Shown here: one piece after another, positions 50,867 to 57,206 of the stretch
Layout of the letters: each line of letters begins with the position of its first letter
How positions within the stretch are numbered: the first letter of the stretch is position 1
Assembly: GCA_021613375.1 (NCBI GenBank)
Contig: CM038726.1
Span: 8,264,349-8,328,348 of the forward strand
Source: Megaleporinus macrocephalus
Taxonomy: Eukaryota; Chordata; Actinopteri; Characiformes; Anostomidae
Length of the DNA stretch: 64,000 nt
Direction of reading: 5' to 3'
Position numbers and translations under genes: made by a program
Notes under the pieces: generated by a model
What the model saw: only the letters and a program-made list of their open reading frames with translations
Told to the model about the DNA's origin: nothing
Database searches by the model: none

Positions 50867-53800
50867 TGTGTGTATGTGTGTGTGTGAATGAGGTAACAGT
50901 GTTATTAATGGTGTGTATAGCTGTGAAGATCAGATTTGTGACTGATTTATACTCACGTCCCAGTAGACGCCCCTGTGAAGAGAATAATATGAAGTGAATG
51001 TTTCATGTATGGAATCATAAGTGAATTATTAGATGTAAATATCAGTAAAGCTGGAGATTTAACAACACAGTGAATGTAGAAAACACTGCACTGTTTGTAG
51101 AGTTTCTTTTCTTTATGAGGATCTGATACAGACTGAACCTCATATTTCAGATTTTTATTTCAGTAATTTTAATTTTATTTACTGTAATTTTATCTGTGTC
51201 CTCTCTGTCCCTCTGTCTGTCTGATTCTCTCTCTGTCTGTCTGATTCTCTCTCTGTCTGTCTGATTCTCTCTCTGTCTGTCTGATTCTCTCTCTCTCTGT
51301 CTGATTCTCTCTCTGTCTGTCTGTCTGTGTCTCTCTCTCTGTCTGTCTCTCTGTCTGTCTGTTTGTCTGTCTGTCTGATTCTCTGTCTCTCAGTCTTTCG
51401 GTCTGTCTGTCTTTGATGACAGAACAGATTAAATGACCTCACACACATCACCAGAGAGACACCATTACATTACCAGTACAAACCACTAGAAGTTCTTCTC
51501 TGTGCTGACTGAACTTCACTCTCTCACACAGGAGACGAGTAACATTCAGCCAAACAACCAATCACAAAACACACACAGCACAACTCACACTCTACTCCAT
51601 CCACTAAACTACCAGCCTGTTCCTCCAAGAAACTCAGAGAGAAGATTAAAGTGAGCAGATTTCTGAGTATAAACTGGAGACAGTGTGAGATTTTCACTCA
51701 CTGCTTTTTAGAGTTACAGTCATTCAGTAAAAGAGTCTCAGATATAACTGAGTCTATCAGTTTCAGCAGTGATGAGTCAGAAATACATTCACCAGAAACC
51801 TTTCAGTGTTTAAATGAGCCCATAATTTATTATCATATGACATACATTATCTGCTAGAACTCAGCTAGAATGCATCTAGAACTCGGCTAGAACTCAGGGA
51901 GAACACGGCCAGAACATTACTAGAACTCGGGTACAACTCTGCTAGAACTGTGCTAGAACTCATGTGGAACACAGGTCGAACATTGCCAGGACTCGGCTAG
52001 GACACTGCTAGAACTTGGTTAGAACTCAGTTAGAACTGTGCTAGAGCACTGCTAGAATTCGGCTAGATTGTTAAAACTCTGCTAGAACTCGAAGTCGGCT
52101 AGAATTTGGCTAGAACTTGGCTAGGACTGCTAGAATTCTGCTAGAACTCTGCTAGAACTCGGTTAGAACTATGTAAAAAGTCTGCTAGAACTCAGGCAGA
52201 ACTCTGCCAGGACTCTGTTAGAACTCTGCTAGAACTCTGCTTGAACTCTGTTAAAATTCTTGAACTCAGTTAGAATTCTGCTAGAATTCTGTTAGAACTT
52301 TGCTAGAACTCAGCTAGAACTGTGTAAAAAGTCTGCTAGAACTTAGCCAGAACTTAACTAGAACTCTGTTGAAACTGCTAGAACTCGGTAAGAACTGTGT
52401 TACAAAAGTCTGCTAGAACTCAGAAAGAACTCGGCTAGAAAGCTGTTAAAAATCTACTAGCATACAGCTAGAACTCTGCTAGGACTTGGTTAGAACTTGG
52501 TTAGAACTCTGTTAAAACTGCTAGAACTCAGTTAGAACTCTGCTAGAACTCTGTTAAAACTCTGCTAGAACTCTGTTAAAACACTCTGTCTGCTAGAACT
52601 CAGCCAGAGCTCGACTAGAACACTGTTAAAACTCTGCTAGAACCTGGCTAGAAGTCTGCTAGAACTCTGTTAAAACCCTGCTGGAACCTGGTTAGAACTC
52701 TGCTAGAACTCTGTTAAAACCCTGCTGGAACCTGGTTAGAACTCTGCTAGAACTGTGTCAAAAGTTTGCTAGAACTCGGCTATAACTCTGCGAGGACTGA
52801 GCTTGGACTCTGCCAGAACTCTGTTAAATTCTGCTAGAACTCGGCTAGAACTCTGCTAGAACATGGCTGGGACTGCTAGAACTCTGCTAGAACTTGGTTA
52901 GAACACTGCTAGAACTCTGTTAAGACTAGATTAGAATTCAGTTAGAACTCTGAAAGATCTCTATTAATACTCTGCTAAGACTAGGTTAGAATTTGGTTAG
53001 AGCTCAGCTAGAACTCTGGTAAACTCAGCTGGAAGTCGGCTAGAACTCTGCTAGAACTTGGCTAGGACTGCTAGAACTCTGCTAGAACTTGGCTAGAACT
53101 TTGTTAAAACTTGGCTAGAACTCGGTTAGAACACTGCTGGAACTCTGTTAAAACTGCTAGAACTCAGTTAGAACTCTGCTAGAACTCTGTTAGAACTCTG
53201 CTAGAACTCTGTTAAAACTCTGCTAGAACTCTGTTAAAACTCCGCTAGGACTAAGCTTAGACTCTGCTAGAACTTTCAAAGTTCTGCTAGGACTCTGCTG
53301 GAACTGTTAAAATTCTGCTAGGACTCTGCTAGAACTCTGGTAAACTCAGCTAGAAGTCGGCTAGAACTTGGCTAGGACTGCTAGATCCCAGCTAGAAATC
53401 TGTTAAAACTTGGTTAGAACTCAGTTAGAACACTGATAGAACTCTGCAAAGACTCGGTTAGAACTCTGCTAGAACTTTGCTGGAACTCGGCTAGAGCTGT
53501 GTAAAAAGTCGGCTAGAACTCAGCGAGAACTCGGCTACAACGCTGTTAAAACTCTGCTAGAACCCGGCTAGAACTCTGCTGACATTCAGTTTGAACTCAG
53601 CTAGGACTGAGTTAAAACTCTGCTAGAACTTGGTTAGAACTCGGCTAGGACTTTGTTAAAATTATGCTAGAACTCTGTTAGAACTCTGCTAGAACTTGGC
53701 TAGAACTCGGCTAGGACTCGGTTAAAACTCTGCTACAACTCTGTTTAAACTCTGCTAGAACTTGGTTAGAACTAGGCTAGGACTTTGTTAAAACTCTGCT

Positions 53801-56312
53801 AGAACTCTGTTAGAACTCTGCTAGAACTTGGTTAGAACTCGGCTAGGACTTTGTTAAAACTCTGCTAGAACTGTGTCAAAAATATGTTAGGACTGAGCTT
53901 GGACTCTGCTAGGACTCTGCTAGAAATCTGATAAACTCAGCTAGAACTCGGCAAAGACTGCTAGAACTAGGCTAGAACTCGGTTAAAACACTGCTAGAAC
54001 TCTGCTAAGACTTGGCTAGAATTCGGTTCGAACTCAGCTAGAACACTACTAGAACTCTGCATGTACTCTGCCAGAACACTTCTAGAACTCTGCATGTACT
54101 CTGCTAGAACACTGCTAGAACTCTGCATGTACTCTGCTAGAACACTGCTAGAACTCAGTTAGAACTCTGCTAGAACTCTCTTAAAACTCTGATTGAACTC
54201 AGCTAGAACCCGACTAGAACTCTGCATGCACTCTCCTAGAACACTGCTAGAACACTGACAGAACTCTACAAAGATGGCTAAGATTGGGCTAAGACTCGGC
54301 TAGAATGTGTCTAGAACTTAGCTAGAACTGCTAGAACTCTGCCTAACAGAGTCCAGACTGCTTGTATGTGTTGTGTGTGTTTCTCATCAGTGAACTTCAC
54401 TGTCTCTACATTTCTGCAGTGCAGTGGGATTATGTACAGGTGCATTGTGGGAAGGAAGGAGGGAGATGGAGATCAATAACCTTCATTCTGTGATCAGAGA
54501 CTTTGTTCATCACATGATCATTAAATAAAACTGTTATTTTAAAATGTGGTGTATGTGAGTATCAGCTGTCAGTAGGAGGAGGAAATATCATTTACTTACC
54601 AGATAATCACCTGTTTAAACAACAGAAAGAGACAATGTTAGATAAAAACATCCACAACATCATTTACAATTAGAAAAGTTCAGAATCTCTTTATCTCCTT
54701 ATCAGAAATCTCCTTTTCTCATCTGTACTGTCCTTTTTCATCCTTCACTACTGAACTGTCACTCAATGCTTTCAGTACAGCTTCATGAAGATGTTCAGCT
54801 AAACAGTTAAAGTGTAAACCTACAGCAGAAACTCAACACTTACAGAAATAACTGATAACAATTTACAGTGAAGTTCATTAATAAACTAGTAATTATGCAG
54901 AAACAAGACATCAAATATATCAGCCCTGAAACAGAGACAGACTTTCTGGAGTTTATTAAGATCAATCTGTACATTTAGTGTAAATATCATCACTAGTTCT
55001 ACAAACTGGAGAACTTATTTATTTACATTTTTCATATAAAACTGTTTATAAGATCATATTATTAATATCAGATTTAATTAATGAGATTAAAAATGAAATA
55101 ATTATGACTGTAATCATATTTGATCATTATACTACTACATTACTCTTCACATCATATACTATAATCATTTCTATTTACAATAGATTTAGATTTGTTTGTA
55201 TTTTACACTGAAGAACTGAATGTGAGTCACAGATACGACTGAAGTGTGAATAAAGAAGCTCAGTTTCAGTTTTATCTCTTCACTCCGCGCAGCTCAACTC
55301 TGAACAGCTCCTTTCTGTGTGTGTAGTTTGTTGATCTGCAGCTTTAATTAGTTAAGAACATGATTTTTAGTGAGAGTCAGTCAGCAGCATGTAGTGACGT
55401 CACATATTAAATATCATATTTATAGATTAATATATATTGTGTGTGTTAAATCAATGATCTGACTACAGTCTGTAGAATCACTGGATGTTTAATGAGTCTC
55501 ACTTTTTATTCCAGTTGAAGTTTTTACTGTAAAATCTGAATTTTGTTCTTCTAGAAGGTTTTAATGAAGCTGCAGTTGTAACTTTTACACTCTGCAGTCA
55601 TGATGTTTTGGTTTTGTGTCCGAGTGAGAAACAGAGTTACTGTTTATTCTACTGAAACGCTCCATCTGTCCTTCATCCACCTTCACATCATTCATCCTCT
55701 GTATGTTTCACCTCCTTTATCTGAACACAACACCATTCTGAACATCTGTGTTTCTCATTTCTGTCTCTTCATCTTTCATTCTGAGATCAGACTCTGATGA
55801 TGATGTTGACTTTATGTACAGTGAACTTCTGAATACTTACCGATCACTCCTACTGTACACTCCTCTGTTGTGTCTCCGTTGGTGACCTGACACAGATAAT
55901 GTCCTAAATCTGAGCGTCTGCAGTCTCTGATCTGTAAGGAGACGTTTCCTCTCTGCAGCTCCTGAGTGATCAGACTCACTCTGCCCTCGTAGCCCCTCCC
56001 CTCTGTCACCTGCCTGTTCTTATACAGACAAACACAGTCCGTCTCCTTAAACCACCTGATCTCCATGGTAACAGCACTGATTTCAGGAGACAGGTGACAG
56101 TAGAGAGTAGCCGCAGAGCCAGACTGTTCATCTATACCACGCGGTCCAGAGAGTTGAAACTGATCTGTGTAGAAACACACACATTAATAGCTGTAGGTCG
56201 TGTGTCTCCACAATAAAAATAAAATCTCTGATAGAAAATTATTTAATGATGTTCACAGTAAAACCTTTTGTAGCTTCTGGAAGTTTAACTTACTGTTACT
56301 TGCAGTCGCCAT
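17977..56312 (-). CDS. Predicted gene: Ig V-set, coiled coil, GIMAP GTPase (15 coding exons)
   Basis: Proposed exons, minus strand: 56312-56294, 56164-55841, 54610-54600, 50972-50957, 39596-39586, 35364-35349, 34597-34581, 33872-33812, 30428-30003, 26948-26880, 22599-21934, 21859-21791, 20420-19839, 19492-19424, 19322-17977. Every intron is GT..AG and every junction keeps frame. The total is 3702 nt: 1233 residues plus stop. Order: Ig V-set (about 8-112), linker ending [20 protein letters not shown] (to about 158), heptad-rich coiled coil (159-762), [11 protein letters not shown] linker (763-785), AIG1/GIMAP GTPase (about 800-1000), C-terminal coiled coil. By family analogy, GIMAPs are self-assembling immune-cell GTPases on cytosolic membranes and butyrophilin-like Ig domains bind ligands. 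How both would work in one chain is unclear, because no signal peptide or membrane segment is seen. Alternative: two adjacent genes, or transcripts using subsets of the exons. The frame agreement across 14 junctions is the main support. Confidence 0.68.
19424..19492 (-). CDS. 69-bp linker exon before the GTPase exon
   Basis: It is phase 1 at both ends, acceptor TTTCATAG, donor ATA|GTAAAT (weak). It encodes [20 protein letters not shown] and closely resembles the end of the preceding coiled-coil exon ([19 protein letters not shown]), so one arose from the other. The basic RRRNS could be a phosphorylation or localisation motif; that is a guess. Confidence 0.72.
19839..20420 (-). CDS. Coiled-coil exon 3 (194 codons)
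   Basis: Acceptor TTTCTTACAG, donor TCT|GTAAGT, phase 1 to phase 1. It encodes an uninterrupted heptad-rich helix from [11 protein letters not shown] to [10 protein letters not shown], then the RRRNSKE linker. Its first 120 or so residues are nearly identical to coiled-coil exon 2, showing a recent duplication. A tract of TTC/TCT-rich complementary sequence makes the plus strand open too (19802-20200); that is a shadow. Confidence 0.85.
20421..21790. other. Intron of the Ig/GIMAP gene
   Basis: No gene is seen. Much of it matches the intron at 22600-26879 once the hAT-like insertion there is removed, for example ATGTACATAAGACACTATTA near 21446 and 26527. Confidence 0.7.
21791..21859 (-). CDS. 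69-bp coiled-coil exon, copy 2
   Basis: It is phase 1 at both ends (acceptor CATTTCAG, donor ACTG|GTGAGT). It encodes [20 protein letters not shown] and MT, continuing the helix. It is essentially identical to 26880-26948 and is separated from exon 2 of the coiled coil by an intron of only 74 bases. Confidence 0.85.
21934..22599 (-). CDS. Coiled-coil exon 2 (222 codons)
   Basis: Acceptor TTTCTTACAG, donor CACAG|GTAAG, phase 1 to phase 1. It is heptad-rich throughout, from [15 protein letters not shown] to [14 protein letters not shown]. Its first half duplicates coiled-coil exon 3 and its second half (from [15 protein letters not shown]) duplicates exon 1, so it looks like the full-length ancestral form from which the others were cut. 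Confidence 0.87.
22600..23337. other. Intron sequence left of the hAT-like insertion
   Basis: This is the left part of the intron between coiled-coil exon 2 and the 69-bp exon copy 1. No gene is seen; it is similar to 20421-21400. Confidence 0.7.
23338..26484. mobile_element. hAT-like transposon, 3147 bp, 8-bp target duplication
   Basis: The ends are CAGAC and GTCTG, with subterminal AAGTC/GACTT motifs at both ends. It is flanked by perfect 8-base duplications CTGGTTGG (23330-23337 and 26485-26492). The duplicated intron holds the corresponding unoccupied site as GATTGGGTGG near 21398. The length of the duplication and the CAG start fit hAT. No transposase frame is recognised. A second element is nested inside. 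Confidence 0.85.
24609..26387. mobile_element. Foldback-type element nested in the hAT-like transposon
   Basis: Long imperfect inverted arms: TATGGCGTCACGTTAAGGTC at the left and GTGACGCCATA at the right. The match continues inward for several hundred bases; for example AGTCTTATCACTTCTTATCA near 24860 is matched by its complement near 25975. The flanking 6-base repeat GGCGAG occurs at 24603-24608 and 26388-26393. There is no coding potential. The family is not assigned. Confidence 0.75.
26880..26948 (-). CDS. 69-bp coiled-coil exon, copy 1
   Basis: Same splice sites, phase and protein as 21791-21859. It lies between coiled-coil exons 1 and 2. Its upstream intron was about 74 bases before a 2971-bp transposon entered it. 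Confidence 0.82.
27901..28537 (+). mobile_element. 5'-truncated RTE-like LINE with 14-bp target duplication
   Basis: It encodes only the C-terminal end of the reverse transcriptase protein: an [18 protein letters not shown] stretch, three tandem copies of [32 protein letters not shown], then a basic tail [16 protein letters not shown]. The element ends in CCGAAAGAAGAAG. The sequence ATATGGTTGCACCA flanks it on both sides (27887-27900 and 28538-28551), proving insertion by target-primed reverse transcription into the host DNA transposon. The fragment is open but lacks the endonuclease and catalytic domains. Confidence 0.88.
29578..29691. repeat. Perfect 21-bp inverted repeat (hairpin or small MITE)
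   Basis: CACTTGTGAGTCTCTTCTTTG at 29578-29598 is exactly complementary to 29671-29691. The 72-base loop carries the tandem GGTAAACAGCAT repeated twice. No flanking duplication was identified. Confidence 0.8.
30003..30428 (-). CDS. Coiled-coil exon 1 (142 codons)
   Basis: Acceptor TTTCTAACAG, donor CACAG|GTAAG, phase 1 to phase 1. It encodes [20 protein letters not shown] onward, all heptads. Its second half is nearly identical to the second half of coiled-coil exon 2. The first codon is completed by the G of the 61-bp exon (ESALLL|E), giving an unbroken helix from the Ig-side linker. Confidence 0.83.
30429..30760. other. Intron sequence right of coiled-coil exon 1
   Basis: No feature is seen. 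Confidence 0.4.
30761..31570. other. GC-rich island-like block inside an intron
   Basis: It is markedly richer in G, C and CpG than its AT-rich surroundings (for example GTGGGCGGGAGCAGAGG, GAGAGAGCGCGCGGCAG and CGAGAGACAGGCGG). It contains a GATGGCGGACGG phrase such as is found at promoters. The open frames on both strands are short and match nothing I know. It could be the 5' end of a retroelement or an internal promoter; no boundaries were found. Confidence 0.4.
31571..32400. other. Intron sequence, no gene seen
   Basis: A short stretch at 31912-32180 is more GC-rich (CCTAGGGGTAGGGGCGTCTC) and may belong to an unknown repeat. Confidence 0.4.
32411..33476. repeat. 15-bp satellite array, about 71 units
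   Basis: The unit is CTCATATCAAACCAC, with variants such as CACATATCAAACCAC and CTCATTTCAAGCCAC. A 15-base period keeps the frame, so the plus strand reads (HLISN)n for over 350 codons and the minus strand reads (MRWFD)n. I treat both as by-products. It lies in the intron between the 61-bp exon and coiled-coil exon 1. Confidence 0.95.
33812..33872 (-). CDS. 61-bp exon: LDRKW linker into the coiled coil
   Basis: Acceptor TTTTATTCAG, donor CTTG|GTGAG. Read in the frame carried from the Ig exon it gives [20 protein letters not shown], ending phase 1 so that the next exon continues with Glu. Fish butyrophilin-like proteins carry similar charged stretches after the Ig region, which supports the exon's identity. 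Confidence 0.75.
34581..34597 (-). CDS. 17-bp micro-exon
   Basis: ATGTCATTGTTTCTCAG between TCTGTTATAG and GTGAGT. In frame it reads YVIVSQ, with the first codon shared with the preceding exon. It is supported by splice consensus and frame only. Confidence 0.6.
35253..35278. repeat. TG microsatellite (empty-site counterpart)
   Basis: A short TG run flanked by TATCAGTGTGTACATCAG on the left and AATGAGGTAACAGTG on the right. The same flanks, in the paralogous block, bound the 10.4-kb SET-carrying insertion. Confidence 0.85.
35349..35364 (-). CDS. 16-bp micro-exon, copy A
   Basis: GAGGAAGAACTGAGAT between CTCTTCACAG and GTGAGT. In the Ig frame it reads EEELR plus one base. Together with an 11-bp exon it makes a 27-base, nine-codon module, a size familiar from butyrophilin heptad exons. 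Confidence 0.6.
36114..39335. repeat. 11-bp minisatellite array A, about 3.2 kb
   Basis: Diverged tandem units near CTGCTAGAACT, with 9- to 12-base variants (GTTAAAACTCTG, GGCTAGAACTC). Higher-order repetition is visible: CTGCTAGAACTCGAAGTCGG occurs near 36349 and 36899. It fills most of the intron between the 16-bp and 11-bp exons. Confidence 0.95.
39586..39596 (-). CDS. 11-bp micro-exon, copy A
   Basis: ATTATTATCCG between TTTAAACAG and GTAAGT. From the Ig frame it reads (D)YYP. The flanking intron is duplicated around 54600. An exon this short is plausible but needs transcript proof. Confidence 0.55.
40021..40302. repeat. TG/TGTA microsatellite, left flank of the SET-carrying insertion
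   Basis: About 280 bases of TGTG with TATG and TTTG interruptions. It generates long cysteine/valine open frames on the plus strand that I disregard. Confidence 0.95.
40303..41539. other. Left arm of the insertion, upstream of the SET gene
   Basis: It contains GGGGAC/GTCCCC motifs to about 40410 and a phrase shared with 10693 (CATTTAAGGTGGAACG at 40970). A possible short leader exon ends at AAG|GTAAGC near 40729. Promoter elements were not identified. Confidence 0.4.
41542..48660 (+). CDS. SET-domain protein (KMT5A/SETD8-like), disrupted 3' end
   Basis: Proposed exons: 41540-41644 (ATG at 41542), 41870-42032, 42138-42330, 42566-42673 and 48333 to about 48630. All junctions are GT..AG and keep frame. 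The SET domain starts at [20 protein letters not shown] in exon 2 and ends at CPWRTR in exon 3. It has [12 protein letters not shown] where KMT5A-type enzymes have an NHS-type motif, and [10 protein letters not shown] where they have YDYG, so the cofactor-binding His and a catalytic-site Tyr appear changed. Exon 5 gives [20 protein letters not shown], an unnamed Cys-containing region with [16 protein letters not shown], before a Tc1 end interrupts it at 48631. Known SET proteins methylate lysines; activity here is doubtful. It lies on the opposite strand within an intron of the Ig/GIMAP gene and inside a mobile segment. Confidence 0.62.
43583..47557 (-). mobile_element. RTE-like LINE, broken, with an expanded tandem array in its reverse transcriptase
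   Basis: Reading downward on the minus strand: endonuclease start [20 protein letters not shown] and QETKWKG (47300-47079); the endonuclease end with [12 protein letters not shown] (46798-46529); reverse transcriptase from about 46116 with [37 protein letters not shown] and [18 protein letters not shown]; the catalytic [16 protein letters not shown] in another frame (45287-45240); a long repeat of [12 protein letters not shown]; then [20 protein letters not shown]. The 3' end is CCGAAAGAAGAA near 43583. At least four frameshifts make it inactive. TGTCTAAG at 43564-43571 and 47558-47565 may be its target duplication, but the match is weak. The clade assignment (RTE) is from overall resemblance. 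Confidence 0.85.
43922..45066. repeat. 36-bp array within the LINE reverse transcriptase, about 31 units
   Basis: The unit on the plus strand begins ACCACTGTCTCCAAACCATA and ends CAACATAGCAGGTCTC. On the LINE strand each unit reads [12 protein letters not shown]. Unit variants (CCATGG, ATTCAAC, ACACCAT) are scattered, and the period keeps all frames open, giving the spurious plus-strand frame 43817-45160. Confidence 0.95.
47566..48195. mobile_element. Tc1-like remnant A
   Basis: The ends are inverted copies of each other: TCATAAGTTTACAT and ATGTAAACTTA, with AATAATACTAGAGACAATGA and its complement inside. Minus-strand translation gives [20 protein letters not shown] and [12 protein letters not shown], the usual C-terminus of Tc1 transposase. 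The centre is deleted, leaving about 630 bases. Confidence 0.8.
48631..49263. mobile_element. Tc1-like remnant B, inserted in the last SET exon
   Basis: It starts CAGTTGATGTCATAAGTTTA directly after the dinucleotide TA, the Tc1 target. It shares the sequence of remnant A, including CTTCCACAAGCTTCTCACAA. The right end stops near ATCATGTGTA without the outer inverted repeat, so it is truncated. It breaks the open frame of the SET gene's fifth exon. Confidence 0.78.
49264..50760. other. Right arm of the SET-carrying insertion
   Basis: No gene is seen. At 49736-49890 a common fish repeat motif occurs (GGCAGGAAAAACTCTCAGAA, GGAACCTAGAGTGGAACC). From about 50490 GTCCCC/GGGGAC motifs mark the right subterminal region. 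Confidence 0.45.
50761..50887. repeat. TG/TGTA microsatellite, right flank of the SET-carrying insertion
   Basis: TATGTGTG-type repeat directly abutting the insertion and leading into duplicated block B. Confidence 0.93.
50957..50972 (-). CDS. 16-bp micro-exon, copy B
   Basis: GGGCGTCTACTGGGAC between CTTCACAG and GTGAGT. The splice sites match copy A, but the exon body has diverged far more than its flanks (GRLLG against EEELR), so either this copy is selected to differ or it is not used. Confidence 0.5.
51852..54350. repeat. 11-bp minisatellite array B, about 2.5 kb
   Basis: Same CTGCTAGAACT family as array A, with shared higher-order segments (for example GAGGACTGAGCTTGGACTCT). It ends in the same unique sequence, GCCTAACAGAGTCCAGACTG. 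Confidence 0.95.
54600..54610 (-). CDS. 11-bp micro-exon, copy B
   Basis: GTGATTATCTG between TTTAAACAG and GTAAGT. Following the Ig exon it reads GDYL. It is the first micro-exon after the Ig exon; skipping of the 11+16 pair as a unit would keep frame. Confidence 0.52.
54906..55840. other. Intron between the Ig exon and the first micro-exon
   Basis: I searched this for a transmembrane exon on the minus strand and saw none. The open frame at 55600 (+) has no recognisable product. Confidence 0.5.
55841..56164 (-). CDS. Ig V-set exon (butyrophilin-like), 108 codons
   Basis: Acceptor TTTCTACACAG, donor ATCG|GTAAGT, phase 1 to phase 1 as usual for Ig exons. V-set hallmarks, numbered in the predicted protein: Cys29 (LYCHLSPE), Trp44 (IRWFKE), RVSL at 68-71, and DLGHYLCQV with Cys98. 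Extra cysteines 50, 52 and 88 could form additional disulfides. The sequence closely fits the membrane-distal V domain of fish butyrophilin/MOG-like proteins. It is the first domain of the proposed fusion gene. Confidence 0.92.
56294..56312 (-). CDS. Proposed first coding exon (MATASN)
   Basis: ATG in a good context (AAAATGG), followed by a donor ACA|GTAAGT that joins the Ig exon in phase. It encodes six residues and no signal peptide. A leader-encoding exon further upstream might be used instead; I did not find one. Confidence 0.5.
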
Positions 56313-56356
56313 TTTATCTCTTTATCTCCTCCTAAAGACTCTCACTAACACAGTCC

Positions 56357-56359
<3 letters not shown>

Positions 56360-56406
<47 letters not shown>

Positions 56407-56414
56407 GAGACAGA

Positions 56415-56446
<32 letters not shown>

Positions 56447-56463
56447 CAGAGACAGAGAGAGAC

Positions 56464-56512
<49 letters not shown>

Positions 56513-56513
56513 C

Positions 56514-56544
<31 letters not shown>

Positions 56545-56548
56545 GAGA

Positions 56549-56580
<32 letters not shown>

Positions 56581-56669
56581 CAGAGACAGAGAGAGAGAGA
56601 GAGAGAGAGACAGAGAGGGAAAGAGAGAGACAGACAGATAGAGAGACAGAGAGAGAGAGACAGAGAGAC

Positions 56670-56714
<45 letters not shown>

Positions 56715-56790
56715 CAGAGACAGGGAGAGAGAGAGAGAGACAGAGAGAGAGAGAGAGACATAGAGAGAGAGAGACAGCGACAGACAGAGA

Positions 56791-56824
<34 letters not shown>

Positions 56825-56856
56825 CAGAGAGAGAAACAGAGAGAGAAAGAGAGACA

Positions 56857-56917
<61 letters not shown>
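56360..56917. repeat. GA/GACA microsatellite, about 560 bp
   Basis: AG repeats with CAGA interruptions. On the gene's strand it is a pure pyrimidine CT tract that runs straight into CTGTAG, a potential acceptor at 56356. Long Arg/Glu and Leu/Ser open frames here are artefacts. Confidence 0.95.
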
Positions 56918-56920
<3 letters not shown>

Positions 56921-57088
56921 AAAGAAAGAGTTTTAAGTGAATGGAGCTTCATTTACAGCGACACACACAGAAATGGTTGATAATCATAACTATTTAAATC
57001 CTATAATGTTGTTTGTGTGTGTTTTTAATAACAGTCTGATGTTTACAGTGGTGTTTATGAGGATTAGCATGATGCTAACTGCTCTTAC

Positions 57089-57140
57089 CTTTGCTGTTCT
57101 TCATACAGTCATGTCGCTGCTTCAGGTGAAATATGTCCAC
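57089..57140 (-). promoter_or_regulatory. Possible 5' noncoding exon of the Ig/GIMAP gene
   Basis: On the minus strand a strong donor AAAG|GTAAGAGC ends at 57089. It could splice to the acceptor at 56356/56355 after the CT tract, placing the MATASN start about 40 bases into the next exon. The left end is unknown. Confidence 0.35.
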
Positions 57141-57206
57141 ATTTTAAATCAGTTCATATCAGCTTTTTATCTTATAACAGCAGATCAGAATAATAAGAGA
57201 GTTTAA

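Larger units (their letters stand above)
50885..54905. repeat. Duplicated block B (micro-exons plus 11-bp array)
   Basis: Copy of 35277-39889. It includes a longer CTGTCTGTCTGATTCTCT microsatellite (51195-51415), the same 68-codon open frame at 51651, and the same exon-intron layout. The array differs in length from block A (2.5 against 3.2 kb). Confidence 0.9.

Noticed and set aside
56200..56763. Arg/Glu-rich and Leu/Ser-rich open frames
   Set aside because: Translation of a GA microsatellite.
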